The notes: generated by a model from the sequence alone, not told the origin. A stretch of 6,746 nt of DNA from Nitrospirota bacterium (GCA_021788515.1 JAJYKN010000074.1:1-6746), one strand, 5' to 3'; positions 1-5,731 are shown, counted from the first letter of the stretch. Numbers and translations are program-made.

Positions 1-295
1 GGCTGATCTGGAAAAGGGACTGCGGGCAGCGGCCCAGGAGGCTGGCATCCCGACAACGTTTAACCGCGTGGGCTCCATGCTCACCGCCTTTTTCACGGAC
101 CGGAAAGTGAAGGATTTTGCCAGCGCGAAAACGGCCGATACCGCTCGGTTCGGCAAGTTCTTCCTGTCCATGCTCAAGAACGGCGTGAATCTCGCGCCGT
201 CTCAGTTCGAGGCTGCGTTTATGTCCCTGGCTCATACCAGGGCGGACATCACCAAGACCATCGACGCGGCGAGAAAGAGCCTGAAAGACCTTTAA
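1..295 (+). CDS. hemL: Glutamate-1-semialdehyde 2,1-aminomutase, C-terminal part (partial at 5' edge)
   Basis: The last 97 residues are visible, read in frame from base 2 to the TAA at 293-295. The enzyme is a cytoplasmic, PLP-dependent aminomutase that converts glutamate-1-semialdehyde to 5-aminolevulinate in the C5 route to tetrapyrroles. The fragment has the typical C-terminal pattern of the family: NRVGSMLTAFFTD near the start, an alternating DTARFGKFFLSMLKNGVNLAP stretch spread over about 25 residues, then SQFEAAFMSLAHT and a final helix ending in KSLKDL. The PLP-binding lysine and the rest of the active site lie upstream, outside the window, so integrity cannot be judged. A heme-precursor gene beside a block encoding about 21 covalent hemes makes biological sense, but that link is inference. 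Other class-III aminotransferases are possible but fit less well. Confidence 0.9.
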   Translation, partial: ADLEKGLRAAAQEAGIPTTFNRVGSMLTAFFTDRKVKDFASAKTADTARFGKFFLSMLKNGVNLAPSQFEAAFMSLAHTRADITKTIDAARKSLKDL

Positions 296-522
296 GATTT
301 TCTACTGCGCCCTGCCTTGTTTATGGCCGCGTTTTCACAAGAGCGGGCCGCGCCATTGCATGGCCTGTAGCACTCATAAACACAGGCCGCAGGCTCGTCT
401 CGCAGGGTGAAGGCAGAGATCGCGGAGGTTGCAGAGGAATAGGCAGTTGTAATTTTGGAGTTCAGGATTCAATCTTGTGCTCTTCCGCACTCAGCGGCAT
501 GTCGTATCGGGAGCGCATTTTT
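296..522. other. Intergenic gap hemL-atpZ with inverted repeats
   Basis: This 227-bp gap holds no convincing gene. Two inverted repeats are visible. TGTTTATG at 318-325 is matched by CATAAACA at 375-382. GGCCTGT at 362-368 is matched by ACAGGCC at 382-388, with a 13-nt loop. Neither is followed by a T-tract, so neither is a standard intrinsic terminator. The heptamer GGCCGCG occurs twice in direct orientation (325-331 and 346-352). A weak -35/-10-like pair (TTGTAA 447-452, TTCAAT 468-473, 15-bp spacer) is too poor to call a promoter. Confidence 0.4.
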
Positions 523-780
523 ATGGAAGAAAAAGACCGTAAGCTCATGCGCATGCTCGGCGTGCTGAGCACCGTGGGACTTACCCTGGTGTTTGCGACG
601 GTTATCGGTCTTTTTATCGGCCTCAAACTGGACAAATGGCTCGGCACGTCTCCCTGGTTTACCGCGGTCTTTGTGCTGTTTGGCATTATTGCAGGCTTAC
701 GGAACCTTTTCGTGTACGCCAGGCGGAGCCAGAAAACGCTCGACGAAGAAGAAAAAGAAGATAAAAAAGAGCATGACTGA
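523..780 (+). CDS. atpZ: AtpZ/AtpI-family small membrane protein of the F1Fo ATP synthase operon
   Basis: The 85-residue protein has two predicted membrane spans (about 12-34 and 45-66) and a highly charged Lys/Glu/Asp tail. Family marks are the glycine-spaced first helix ending in aspartate (G29, G33, D37), the short TSPW turn, and G54/G58 in the second helix. AtpZ proteins are accessory factors encoded at the head of atp operons, linked to assembly of the Fo rotor or to Mg2+ supply; the exact role is not settled. The ATG at 523 is preferred over a TTG at 475 and an ATG at 499. GGGAG (509-513) sits 9 nt before it, and MEEKDRK is a normal family N-terminus. The stop codon overlaps the next gene by 8 bp, which points to translational coupling with atpI. 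Confidence 0.85.
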   Translation: MEEKDRKLMRMLGVLSTVGLTLVFATVIGLFIGLKLDKWLGTSPWFTAVFVLFGIIAGLRNLFVYARRSQKTLDEEEKEDKKEHD

Positions 781-1216
781 CGAAGCGCAGATACGACGCC
801 AGGCAGTAGCGGCGATCATTAAGGGAGTGGCATGGAAAACGGCGATGGCCGTTCTTGTCGTTGCATCCGCCGCCCTGGTGTTTTCGCTTTTTCGGCAGGG
901 GGAAGAACGCTGGTGGTTCGTGCCGGGAAGCATCTTCTTCGGCGGCGCGCTCGGCTTGCTGAACTTCCGGTGGCTTGCAATCGCCGTGGAGCGAGTATAC
1001 CTGAGGAAGGGCGCGACGCCCGGCCTTGCGAATCTGGCCGCAGTGGTCATCAGCGTCCTTAAACTTTCGATCATATTTATCATCCTTTTTGTTGTTTTGA
1101 AATGGCATCTCGTTCATATTTTCGGCTTGGTCGGAGGCCTTTCGCTTTCTTTCCTTGCCATTGTTTGGGAAGGAGCGACGCTGATGAAACAGACGTTGAA
1201 AAAAGGGGAAGAGTAA
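773..1216 (+). CDS. atpI: ATP synthase subunit I (AtpI) family protein
   Basis: The 147-residue inner-membrane protein has four predicted spans, at about 18-40, 48-70, 85-109 and 115-138. Size and topology fit the ATP synthase I-chain family, which helps c-ring assembly and is not part of the final enzyme. Typical features are the basic/acidic N-terminus before W21, the glycine-rich second helix (GGALGLLN at 57-64) and the K97-centred third helix. The start at 773 overlaps the 3' end of atpZ by 8 bp. Only a purine-rich A/G stretch precedes it, with no strong Shine-Dalgarno, so translation probably depends on atpZ. Normally atpB and atpE follow. Here a 61-bp gap without a terminator leads into a cytochrome operon instead. 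The family assignment is firm on pattern; the symbol is by family and context. Confidence 0.82.
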   Translation: MTDEAQIRRQAVAAIIKGVAWKTAMAVLVVASAALVFSLFRQGEERWWFVPGSIFFGGALGLLNFRWLAIAVERVYLRKGATPGLANLAAVVISVLKLSIIFIILFVVLKWHLVHIFGLVGGLSLSFLAIVWEGATLMKQTLKKGEE

Positions 1217-1277
1217 ACACTGACATGCGAAATGGCTGTAAACGAACTGCATAATATTTAGGGGAGGAACGAACGTT

Positions 1278-1748
1278 ATGAAGAACCATGCATTGAGGCC
1301 GCTGTTCGTGGTTATCGGTATCATCGTATTGATACTGCTGTTCCGAATAGTGTATGTCCCGAAGGATTTCGGCATCGGTGAGCGGGGATATATGTACGGC
1401 TGGCACCGGCATTCCAATGAGCAAGACTGGAAGAACTTCAAGGTCAAGTACCAAGGCAAGGAATATTGTAAGGACTGTCATTCCGACAAGTACGACAGCA
1501 TCAACAAGACCCCGCACAAGATCATCCAGTGCGAAAACTGCCATGGCCCGGCGATCGACCATCCGTCCGATCCGCCGAAGCTCACGATCGACAGGAGCAG
1601 GGCGCTCTGTCTTCGCTGCCATTATCCGCTGCCCTATCCCACGAGCGGGCGGGCGAATATCAAGAGCATCGATCCAGACAAACACAATCCGGGTATGGAA
1701 TGTGTCACCTGTCACAATCCGCACAACCCGATGGAGGGACTGAGATGA
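1278..1748 (+). CDS. Membrane-anchored tetraheme c-type cytochrome of an NrfD-type quinol oxidoreductase complex
   Basis: The 156-residue protein has an N-terminal hydrophobic segment (about 8-27) without a clear cleavage site, so it is probably a signal anchor with the rest in the periplasm. Four CXXCH heme-attachment motifs are present: CKDCH 64-68, CENCH 85-89, CLRCH 111-115 and CVTCH 142-146. Additional histidines (43, 45, 80, 95, 136, 149) are enough to make all four hemes bis-His. GGGGAGG (1261-1267) lies 10 nt before the ATG. The gene overlaps the following iron-sulfur gene by 4 bp (ATGA). The position matches DsrJ in dsrMKJOP and the cytochrome subunit of Geobacter Cbc-type menaquinol oxidoreductases (family knowledge). 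It would take electrons from the iron-sulfur subunit, or the reverse. DsrJ has three hemes, so this is not DsrJ in the strict sense. Confidence 0.85.
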   Translation: MKNHALRPLFVVIGIIVLILLFRIVYVPKDFGIGERGYMYGWHRHSNEQDWKNFKVKYQGKEYCKDCHSDKYDSINKTPHKIIQCENCHGPAIDHPSDPPKLTIDRSRALCLRCHYPLPYPTSGRANIKSIDPDKHNPGMECVTCHNPHNPMEGLR

Positions 1749-2590
1749 TTACGCGAAGGGACTTTTTGAAAAAATCCGTTATAACGGCAGCCGGAGTCGC
1801 GTTGCCCCTCGCTGCCTTCGAAGTATTGGATCCGAAGAAACTGATGGCCCAGGAAGCGGCCGATACGAAAAACGGCACGCGCTGGGCGTTCGTCGTGGAC
1901 ACCTATAAATGCGTCGGCTGCGGCCTGTGCGTCAAAGCCTGCAAACTCGAGAACGAGGTGCCCTATGACACCAGCGTGACCCGGACGTGGGTCGAACGGT
2001 ACGTGATCACCAAGGACGGCAAGACCCATGCAGACACTCCCAAGGGAGGGCGGGACGGGTTCACCACCTCGAAAATTTCTCTCGGGATGTCCGAAGAGGC
2101 CGCTCCCAAGGATATGATGGCGAAGCCCGAAACCAAGCCGACCGAAAAGTTCGAAGATATCGATCCGAACGATATCACCAAGGCCTTTTTCGTGCCCAAG
2201 CTCTGCAACCAGTGCGACAACCCGCCGTGCGTACAGGTCTGTCCCGTGGGCGCCACGTACCAGACGCCCGACGGCGTGGTGCTGGTGGACCGGACATGGT
2301 GCATCGGCTGCGGTTACTGCATCATGGGCTGTCCCTACGGCGTACGGTTCTTCCACCCGGTATATCATACCGCCGAGAAGTGCACCTTCTGCTACCACCG
2401 GATCACCAAGGGGCTGAAAACGGCCTGCGTACAGGCTTGTCCCTTCGGCGCGCGGCAGATCGGCAATCTCAAGGACCCCAATGACCCGGTTACAAAGATC
2501 ATTATGACTGAACGCGTCTCGGTCCTGAAAGCGGAGTACGGAACGAAACCGCAGGTCTTCTATATCGGTCTCGACAAGGAGGTGCGGTAA
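1745..2590 (+). CDS. Tat-exported [4Fe-4S] ferredoxin subunit (DsrO/NrfC/CbcT-like)
   Basis: The 281-residue protein opens with a Tat signal (TRRDFLKK at 3-10, then a hydrophobic stretch 12-25), which implies folded export to the periplasm. Sixteen cysteines form the four-cluster pattern of the DMSO-reductase-type electron-transfer subunit family: C56/59/62/66, C154/157/162/166, C186/189/192/196 and C213/216/228/232. The protein should bind four [4Fe-4S] clusters and wire the NrfD membrane partner to the tetraheme cytochrome. GGAGGG (1733-1738) lies 6 nt before the ATG. The gene overlaps the cytochrome gene by 4 bp and the NrfD gene by 1 bp (TAATG). The segment between cluster motifs 1 and 2 (about 67-153) is long and rich in Lys, Pro and acidic residues. 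An in-frame extension upstream to 1529 is rejected because it would run through the cytochrome gene and bury the Tat signal. Confidence 0.92.
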   Translation: MITRRDFLKKSVITAAGVALPLAAFEVLDPKKLMAQEAADTKNGTRWAFVVDTYKCVGCGLCVKACKLENEVPYDTSVTRTWVERYVITKDGKTHADTPKGGRDGFTTSKISLGMSEEAAPKDMMAKPETKPTEKFEDIDPNDITKAFFVPKLCNQCDNPPCVQVCPVGATYQTPDGVVLVDRTWCIGCGYCIMGCPYGVRFFHPVYHTAEKCTFCYHRITKGLKTACVQACPFGARQIGNLKDPNDPVTKIIMTERVSVLKAEYGTKPQVFYIGLDKEVR

Positions 2591-3846
2591 TGTTAGCGCA
2601 CGGAGAATTATGGACGGTAAAAGAACTCTTCGTCTACCCGAACGAGTTCATCTACTGGAGCATTCAGATCGTGATGTACCCCTTCATGACGGGTCTTGTG
2701 GCGGGCGCTTTCGTGCTGTCGTCGTTGTACCATGTGTTCGGCATCAAACAGCTCAAGGACATGGCCCGGTTCGCGCTGGTGTTTTCCTTTGCCCTGCTTC
2801 CCATCGCGCCGCTGCCCATCCTGCTTCATCTTCAGTCGCCCTTCCGCGGCATCAACGTAATAATGACGCCGCACTTTACCTCGGCCATCGCCGCTTTCGG
2901 TATTGTGTTCTTCTCCTACGGGGCCATCGTGGCGTCGGAAATCTGGTTCCTCTATCGCAAGCACATTGTCGATTCGGCGCTGAAGCTCCGTGAAAAGAAG
3001 GACAAGACGCTTGTCGATCAGTTCTGGTACCTTATCTTCTGCACGCTGACCCTGGGATCCTACGACGTGAGCGAAGAGGCTCTCCATACTGATGAAAAGA
3101 TCGTTAAGATCCTGGCTGGAGTCGGCATTCCGGTAGCCTGCTTTCTGCACGGCTATGCGGGCTTCATCTTCGGCTCGGTAAAGGCGAACGCGCTCTGGAT
3201 GACGCCGCTCATGCCGGTCATTTTTATCATGTCAGCGATCGTGTCCGGCATTGCCCTCTGTATGCTTACGTATATTCTGACCATGGAAATCAAGAAGTTC
3301 TTGGCTCATCGGAAGAAGGCGGCATTGGGCGTGTTTCATTCCGAGGCGGAGATCAAGGGCGTTGAGTTCCATGTCATACAGATGACCGCCAAGTACCTCA
3401 TTGTTTTCATGATTGCCGCCATCAGTCTCGAATTGCTGGATATGATCTTCCGCGGTTATACCGCGCTCAAGTCCTGGGACGTGATCAGGAGCGTGATCTA
3501 TGGCAGGGATTTCAACGACATCTTCATCCTGCAGTACGGTATCGGAAACCTTTTGCCGTTCATCATGTTCCTGATGCCCGGTTTGACGATCCGAAGGACC
3601 GTGGTCGGAACCATTCTCGTGCTTTTCGGCGTGTTCATGATGCGGTGGAACGTGGTGATCGGAGGCCAGGCTTTCTCGCTGTCCTTTGCCGGCTACATGC
3701 ACTATCACATGCCGATCATACCGACCGACTGGGAGACCTTCAAAGAGGGTCTGTTCGGCGCCGTGTCCGTTGGCATAGCGCCCTTCGTGCTGTTCTGGTT
3801 CGTCAACAAGATTTTCCCGGTCTTTATCGAGGCCCCCTCGGAGTAA
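2590..3846 (+). CDS. NrfD/PsrC-family integral membrane quinol oxidoreductase subunit
   Basis: The 418-residue polytopic protein has about nine or ten membrane helices, roughly at 22-50, 58-81, 95-123, 170-195, 203-235, 264-290, 312-331, 336-371 and 385-412. A short hydrophobic stretch near 144-156 may be another. NrfD-family subunits carry no heme. They oxidise or reduce quinone at the membrane surface and pass electrons to the attached four-cluster iron-sulfur protein. Family-like motifs are HGYAGF (187-192) and the R352-W-N-V-V-I-G-G-Q360 segment. AAGGAGGTG (2576-2584) lies 5 nt before the ATG, and the start overlaps the previous stop by 1 bp, so synthesis is probably coupled and stoichiometric. 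The order cytochrome, iron-sulfur protein, NrfD equals DsrJ-O-P and Geobacter Cbc-type complexes. Menaquinol as substrate is inferred. No catalytic subunit is encoded nearby. Confidence 0.9.
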   Translation: MLAHGELWTVKELFVYPNEFIYWSIQIVMYPFMTGLVAGAFVLSSLYHVFGIKQLKDMARFALVFSFALLPIAPLPILLHLQSPFRGINVIMTPHFTSAIAAFGIVFFSYGAIVASEIWFLYRKHIVDSALKLREKKDKTLVDQFWYLIFCTLTLGSYDVSEEALHTDEKIVKILAGVGIPVACFLHGYAGFIFGSVKANALWMTPLMPVIFIMSAIVSGIALCMLTYILTMEIKKFLAHRKKAALGVFHSEAEIKGVEFHVIQMTAKYLIVFMIAAISLELLDMIFRGYTALKSWDVIRSVIYGRDFNDIFILQYGIGNLLPFIMFLMPGLTIRRTVVGTILVLFGVFMMRWNVVIGGQAFSLSFAGYMHYHMPIIPTDWETFKEGLFGAVSVGIAPFVLFWFVNKIFPVFIEAPSE

Positions 3847-3889
3847 CGGCAACGCTCATAACTCAGATCACTTGATTGTCACTTTACGG

Positions 3890-3918
3890 CGGGACCTGTT
3901 TACAGGTCCCGTTTTTTT
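3890..3918 (+). terminator. Rho-independent terminator after the NrfD gene
   Basis: A perfect 9-bp stem (CGGGACCTG 3890-3898 with CAGGTCCCG 3903-3911), a TTTA loop and seven T residues follow the NrfD stop by 43 bp. It ends the atpZ-to-NrfD transcript and separates it from the 11-heme cytochrome gene. Confidence 0.95.
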
Positions 3919-3944
3919 CCCGCGTCGAGCCCTTCGGGACCGCA

Positions 3945-3959
3945 AAATACACTGTATTT
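3945..3959. promoter_or_regulatory. Perfect 15-bp palindrome, candidate operator
   Basis: AAATACA-C-TGTATTT is a perfect 7-bp inverted repeat around one central base. Its end lies 49 bp before the -35 box of the promoter at 4009-4038. It is AT-rich and not followed by a T-tract, so it looks more like a protein-binding site than a terminator. No specific regulator can be named. Confidence 0.4.
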
Positions 3960-4008
3960 ATTGGCCGTCCAGCAATTACCTGTGCGTAAATCGGCGCTAA
4001 TATACCTA

Positions 4009-4038
4009 TTGACAGACTACGGTCTCCTGTGATATAAA
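4009..4038 (+). promoter_or_regulatory. Sigma70-like promoter of the 11-heme cytochrome gene
   Basis: The -35 box TTGACA (4009-4014) is a perfect consensus. The -10 box TATAAA (4033-4038) matches 5 of 6 and the spacer is 18 bp. The predicted start is near 4045, giving a leader of about 60 nt. The promoter lies between the terminator at 3890-3918 and the ATG at 4106, so this gene is an independent transcription unit. A small dyad, AGAC-TACG-GTCT (4014-4025), overlaps the end of the -35 box and the spacer and could be an operator. Confidence 0.7.
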
Positions 4039-4093
4039 AACACGATTAGTAATAATGGCTTGAGACTTTTTACTTTTCTAAGTTTAGATACCT

Positions 4094-4104
4094 GGGGGGG
4101 AGAG
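4094..4104 (+). promoter_or_regulatory. Unusual G-tract ribosome binding site of the 11-heme cytochrome
   Basis: The start at 4106 is preceded by a run of seven G residues (4094-4100) followed by AGAG. The purine tract can pair with the 16S 3' end in several registers, and its 3' end is close to the ATG. A mononucleotide run in this position could change length by slippage and alter expression. Confidence 0.5.
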
Positions 4105-4105
4105 C

Positions 4106-5122
4106 ATGAAATTGATCGATTGGTTTAGAGGAAAAGTTACGCACATCAGCGAACGCCTCAAGGAGCCGATTTCGTTAAAAGCGAAATTGCTTATTACAGC
4201 GCTCATCCTTGTCATTGTATCAGGCGGCGGCTTCGTAGCGTACAAGTTTTACGATTTTACCCAGAATAATCCCAAGTTCTGCGTAGGCTGCCATTTGATG
4301 CAACCGGCCTATGACAGCTGGTCGCAGAGCGAGCACAAGTCCCTGAACTGCCACGAATGTCATCACCTGACGATCCCGGAGCAGAACCAGCTGCTCATCA
4401 GCTTTGTGCTGCACAGGCCGACCGCGGTTCCGGAGCGCCATAAGGGACAGGTCATTGTGCTTTCGAGTACGTGCGCAAAGTGCCACACCGAAGGGAAAGC
4501 CGAACGGATCAACAAGTCGCTGTTCCATGCCAAGCATGTGTTTATGGAGCAGATCGAGTGTACCGCGTGCCACGGCGAGGTGAAGCCCGACAAGAGCGGT
4601 CTGCACCACTTCCTTCCGACGGAGAAATTCTGCACTAAGTGCCATAAGAACAGGCAGGTGCACGGCGTAGGCATGGGCGGCCTTGCATGCATCAACTGCC
4701 ACACTGACCGGACGAAGGATCTCAAGCCCGGACGTTTTAAGTGCCTCTATTGCCACAGCACTGATGAAAGTATTAAAAAGCAGCTTATGAAAGATAATAC
4801 CATGGATGTGAGGTTCTTTACGCCTGACGCTGCAACGATCAACAAGGCGACCAAGATCAAATTCGACAAGAATTCACCCATGCAGTTCTATTGCTATGAA
4901 TGCCACAAGCCGCATGAACAGGGAAAGGTATTGCCGACCAATGCAGTATGCCTGCGGTGCCATACGGGTATACCGAAAACCGGCAAACACAAGCTGCACC
5001 TTGGAATGGACATGAAATGCAAAGACTGCCACAAGCCGCACATGTGGCGTGTGACAGAGGCTTCGGCCAAGAAGGACTGCGTAACGTGCCACGAGTACCG
5101 GAGTCCGAAAGCATTTCTCTAA
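4106..5122 (+). CDS. NapC/NrfH-like membrane-anchored multiheme cytochrome c with 11 heme motifs
   Basis: The 338-residue protein has a short basic cytoplasmic N-terminus, one membrane helix (about 28-46) and a periplasmic domain with 11 CXXCH motifs: C59, C82, C123, C152, C176, C195, C213, C263, C282, C305 and C325 are the first cysteines. The first motif reads CVGCHLM, with Met65 two residues after the heme histidine. This is the CXXCHxM arrangement of NrfH heme 1, next to the quinol site. The N-terminal part therefore resembles a NapC/NrfH quinol dehydrogenase, and the rest is a long heme wire. Residues 218-262 carry no heme and probably link two heme groups. More than a dozen non-motif histidines can serve as distal ligands. 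NapC/NrfH proteins usually have four or five hemes and 170-200 residues, so this is an extended form, comparable in idea to Geobacter ImcH. The likely role is moving electrons from menaquinol to periplasmic acceptors. Confidence 0.88.
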   Translation: MKLIDWFRGKVTHISERLKEPISLKAKLLITALILVIVSGGGFVAYKFYDFTQNNPKFCVGCHLMQPAYDSWSQSEHKSLNCHECHHLTIPEQNQLLISFVLHRPTAVPERHKGQVIVLSSTCAKCHTEGKAERINKSLFHAKHVFMEQIECTACHGEVKPDKSGLHHFLPTEKFCTKCHKNRQVHGVGMGGLACINCHTDRTKDLKPGRFKCLYCHSTDESIKKQLMKDNTMDVRFFTPDAATINKATKIKFDKNSPMQFYCYECHKPHEQGKVLPTNAVCLRCHTGIPKTGKHKLHLGMDMKCKDCHKPHMWRVTEASAKKDCVTCHEYRSPKAFL

Positions 5123-5136
5123 AAAATTGATTTTCC

Positions 5137-5172
5137 GGCGCGGGATGCTTGATGTCCTGCTTATCCCACGCC
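5137..5172 (+). other. Imperfect hairpin without T-tract between the 11-heme and first c7 genes
   Basis: GGCG-C-GGGAT (5137-5146) pairs with ATCCC-A-CGCC (5163-5172). The stem is nine pairs with one C/A mismatch and a 16-nt loop. No run of T follows, so it is at best a weak terminator. It may instead protect or separate transcripts between the two genes. A TACAAT hexamer at 5181-5186 could be a -10 box for the c7 gene, but no good -35 box is found at 16-18 bp. Confidence 0.4.
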
Positions 5173-5223
5173 TGAATGAATACAATGAATTATTATTCTA
5201 ATGCGGAAGGAGGTGAAACCAGA

Positions 5224-5544
5224 ATGAAAAAGTTCCTCGTATTGGCCATCTTAGTTGTGATGCTTGCCGTGGCTGGTGCTGCATATGCAGTTCCTTCCGG
5301 CAGAACGCTTGAATTCGAGCCCAAGGGAGCCGGCAAGGTCGTATTTTCCGGCAAAGTCCATGCCGACAAAGGCCTCAAGTGCGCGGATTGCCATGCGTCC
5401 GGTCTCTTCAAGATGAAGAAGGGCGCAGATGCCATCACCATGGAAGCGATGAGAGAAGGTAAGTTTTGCGGTCACTGCCACAACGGCACGAAGGCGTTCA
5501 GTGTGAAAGACGCAGCTAACTGCGCAAAGTGTCATCAGAAGTAA
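5224..5544 (+). CDS. Periplasmic c7-type triheme cytochrome (first copy)
   Basis: The 106-residue precursor has a Sec signal peptide (MKK, hydrophobic 4-18, likely cleavage after the AYA ending at 22), giving a mature protein of about 84 residues. Three CXXCH motifs are present: CADCH 53-57, CGHCH 82-86 and CAKCH 100-104. The spacing and the FKMKKG and CHNG-x-KAF segments fit the c(7)-type triheme domain family, small soluble electron shuttles. Besides the motif histidines only H46 and H84 remain as distal ligands for three hemes. Methionines M64, M73 and M76 are conserved in the second copy and may complete the set. The ATG at 5224 is chosen over in-frame ATGs at 5176 and 5185 because AAGGAGGTGA (5207-5216) lies 7 nt before it and the signal peptide starts there. 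The gene follows the 11-heme gene by 101 bp and has its own terminator. Confidence 0.9.
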   Translation: MKKFLVLAILVVMLAVAGAAYAVPSGRTLEFEPKGAGKVVFSGKVHADKGLKCADCHASGLFKMKKGADAITMEAMREGKFCGHCHNGTKAFSVKDAANCAKCHQK

Positions 5545-5563
5545 GAGAACATTGTTATACAGT

Positions 5564-5597
5564 AAAAACCCTCACGGTCCTCCGTGAGGGTTTTTTT
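5564..5597 (+). terminator. Rho-independent terminator after the first c7 cytochrome
   Basis: CCCTCACGG (5569-5577) and CCGTGAGGG (5582-5590) form a perfect 9-bp stem with a TCCT loop. It is preceded by five A and followed by seven T, starting 19 bp after the stop. The A/T flanks could let it work in both directions. Confidence 0.95.
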
Positions 5598-5649
5598 ATG
5601 CATGAAAGCGCCAAAAAAATCAACTTCCTGCTTAAAAATGGTATAGACC

Positions 5650-5672
5650 GTCATCATGACGTTGGGAGTCAT
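5650..5672. promoter_or_regulatory. GTCAT/ATGAC inverted repeats, candidate operator
   Basis: GTCAT-C-ATGAC (5650-5660) is a perfect dyad around one base. A third half-site, GTCAT, follows at 5668-5672. The group ends about 30 bp upstream of the -35 box at 5703, a position typical of activator or repressor sites. The pattern is short, so chance is possible. Confidence 0.25.
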
Positions 5673-5702
5673 CTCACTGACGAAGATATATCCTTCCCCT
5701 TC

Positions 5703-5731
5703 TTGACAGGTTCTCTTTTTTCATCTAGGAT
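5703..5731 (+). promoter_or_regulatory. Sigma70-like promoter of the second c7 cytochrome
   Basis: The -35 box TTGACA (5703-5708) is a perfect consensus. The -10 box TAGGAT (5726-5731) matches 4 of 6, and the spacer is the optimal 17 bp. The predicted start is near 5738, leaving a long AT-rich leader before the ATG at 5885. This makes the second copy independent of the first. Confidence 0.65.

Noticed and set aside
475..522. Longer atpZ start at TTG 475 or ATG 499
   Set aside because: No good Shine-Dalgarno precedes them and the added residues do not look like the family. GGGAG at 509-513 fits the ATG at 523.
1220..1257. Promoter in the atpI-cytochrome gap (CTGACA 1220-1225 with an AT-rich -10 near 1250)
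   Set aside because: The spacing is about 24 bp, outside the usable range, and no better pair was found.
686..1459. Long open frames on the minus strand opposite atpI, NrfD and the 11-heme gene
   Set aside because: They are shadows of strongly supported + strand genes. They have basic or low-complexity translations and no family features.
1529..1744. N-terminal extension of the iron-sulfur protein into the cytochrome gene
   Set aside because: It would overlap a heme protein out of frame and place the Tat signal inside the protein. The ATG at 1745 has a good GGAGGG.
1278..1748. Naming the tetraheme cytochrome DsrJ
   Set aside because: It has four CXXCH motifs instead of three and no DsrMK is adjacent. 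Only the gene order is shared.
4106..5122. Naming the 11-heme protein NrfH or ImcH
   Set aside because: Length and heme number differ from both. Only the membrane helix and CXXCHxM of the quinol module support a relation.
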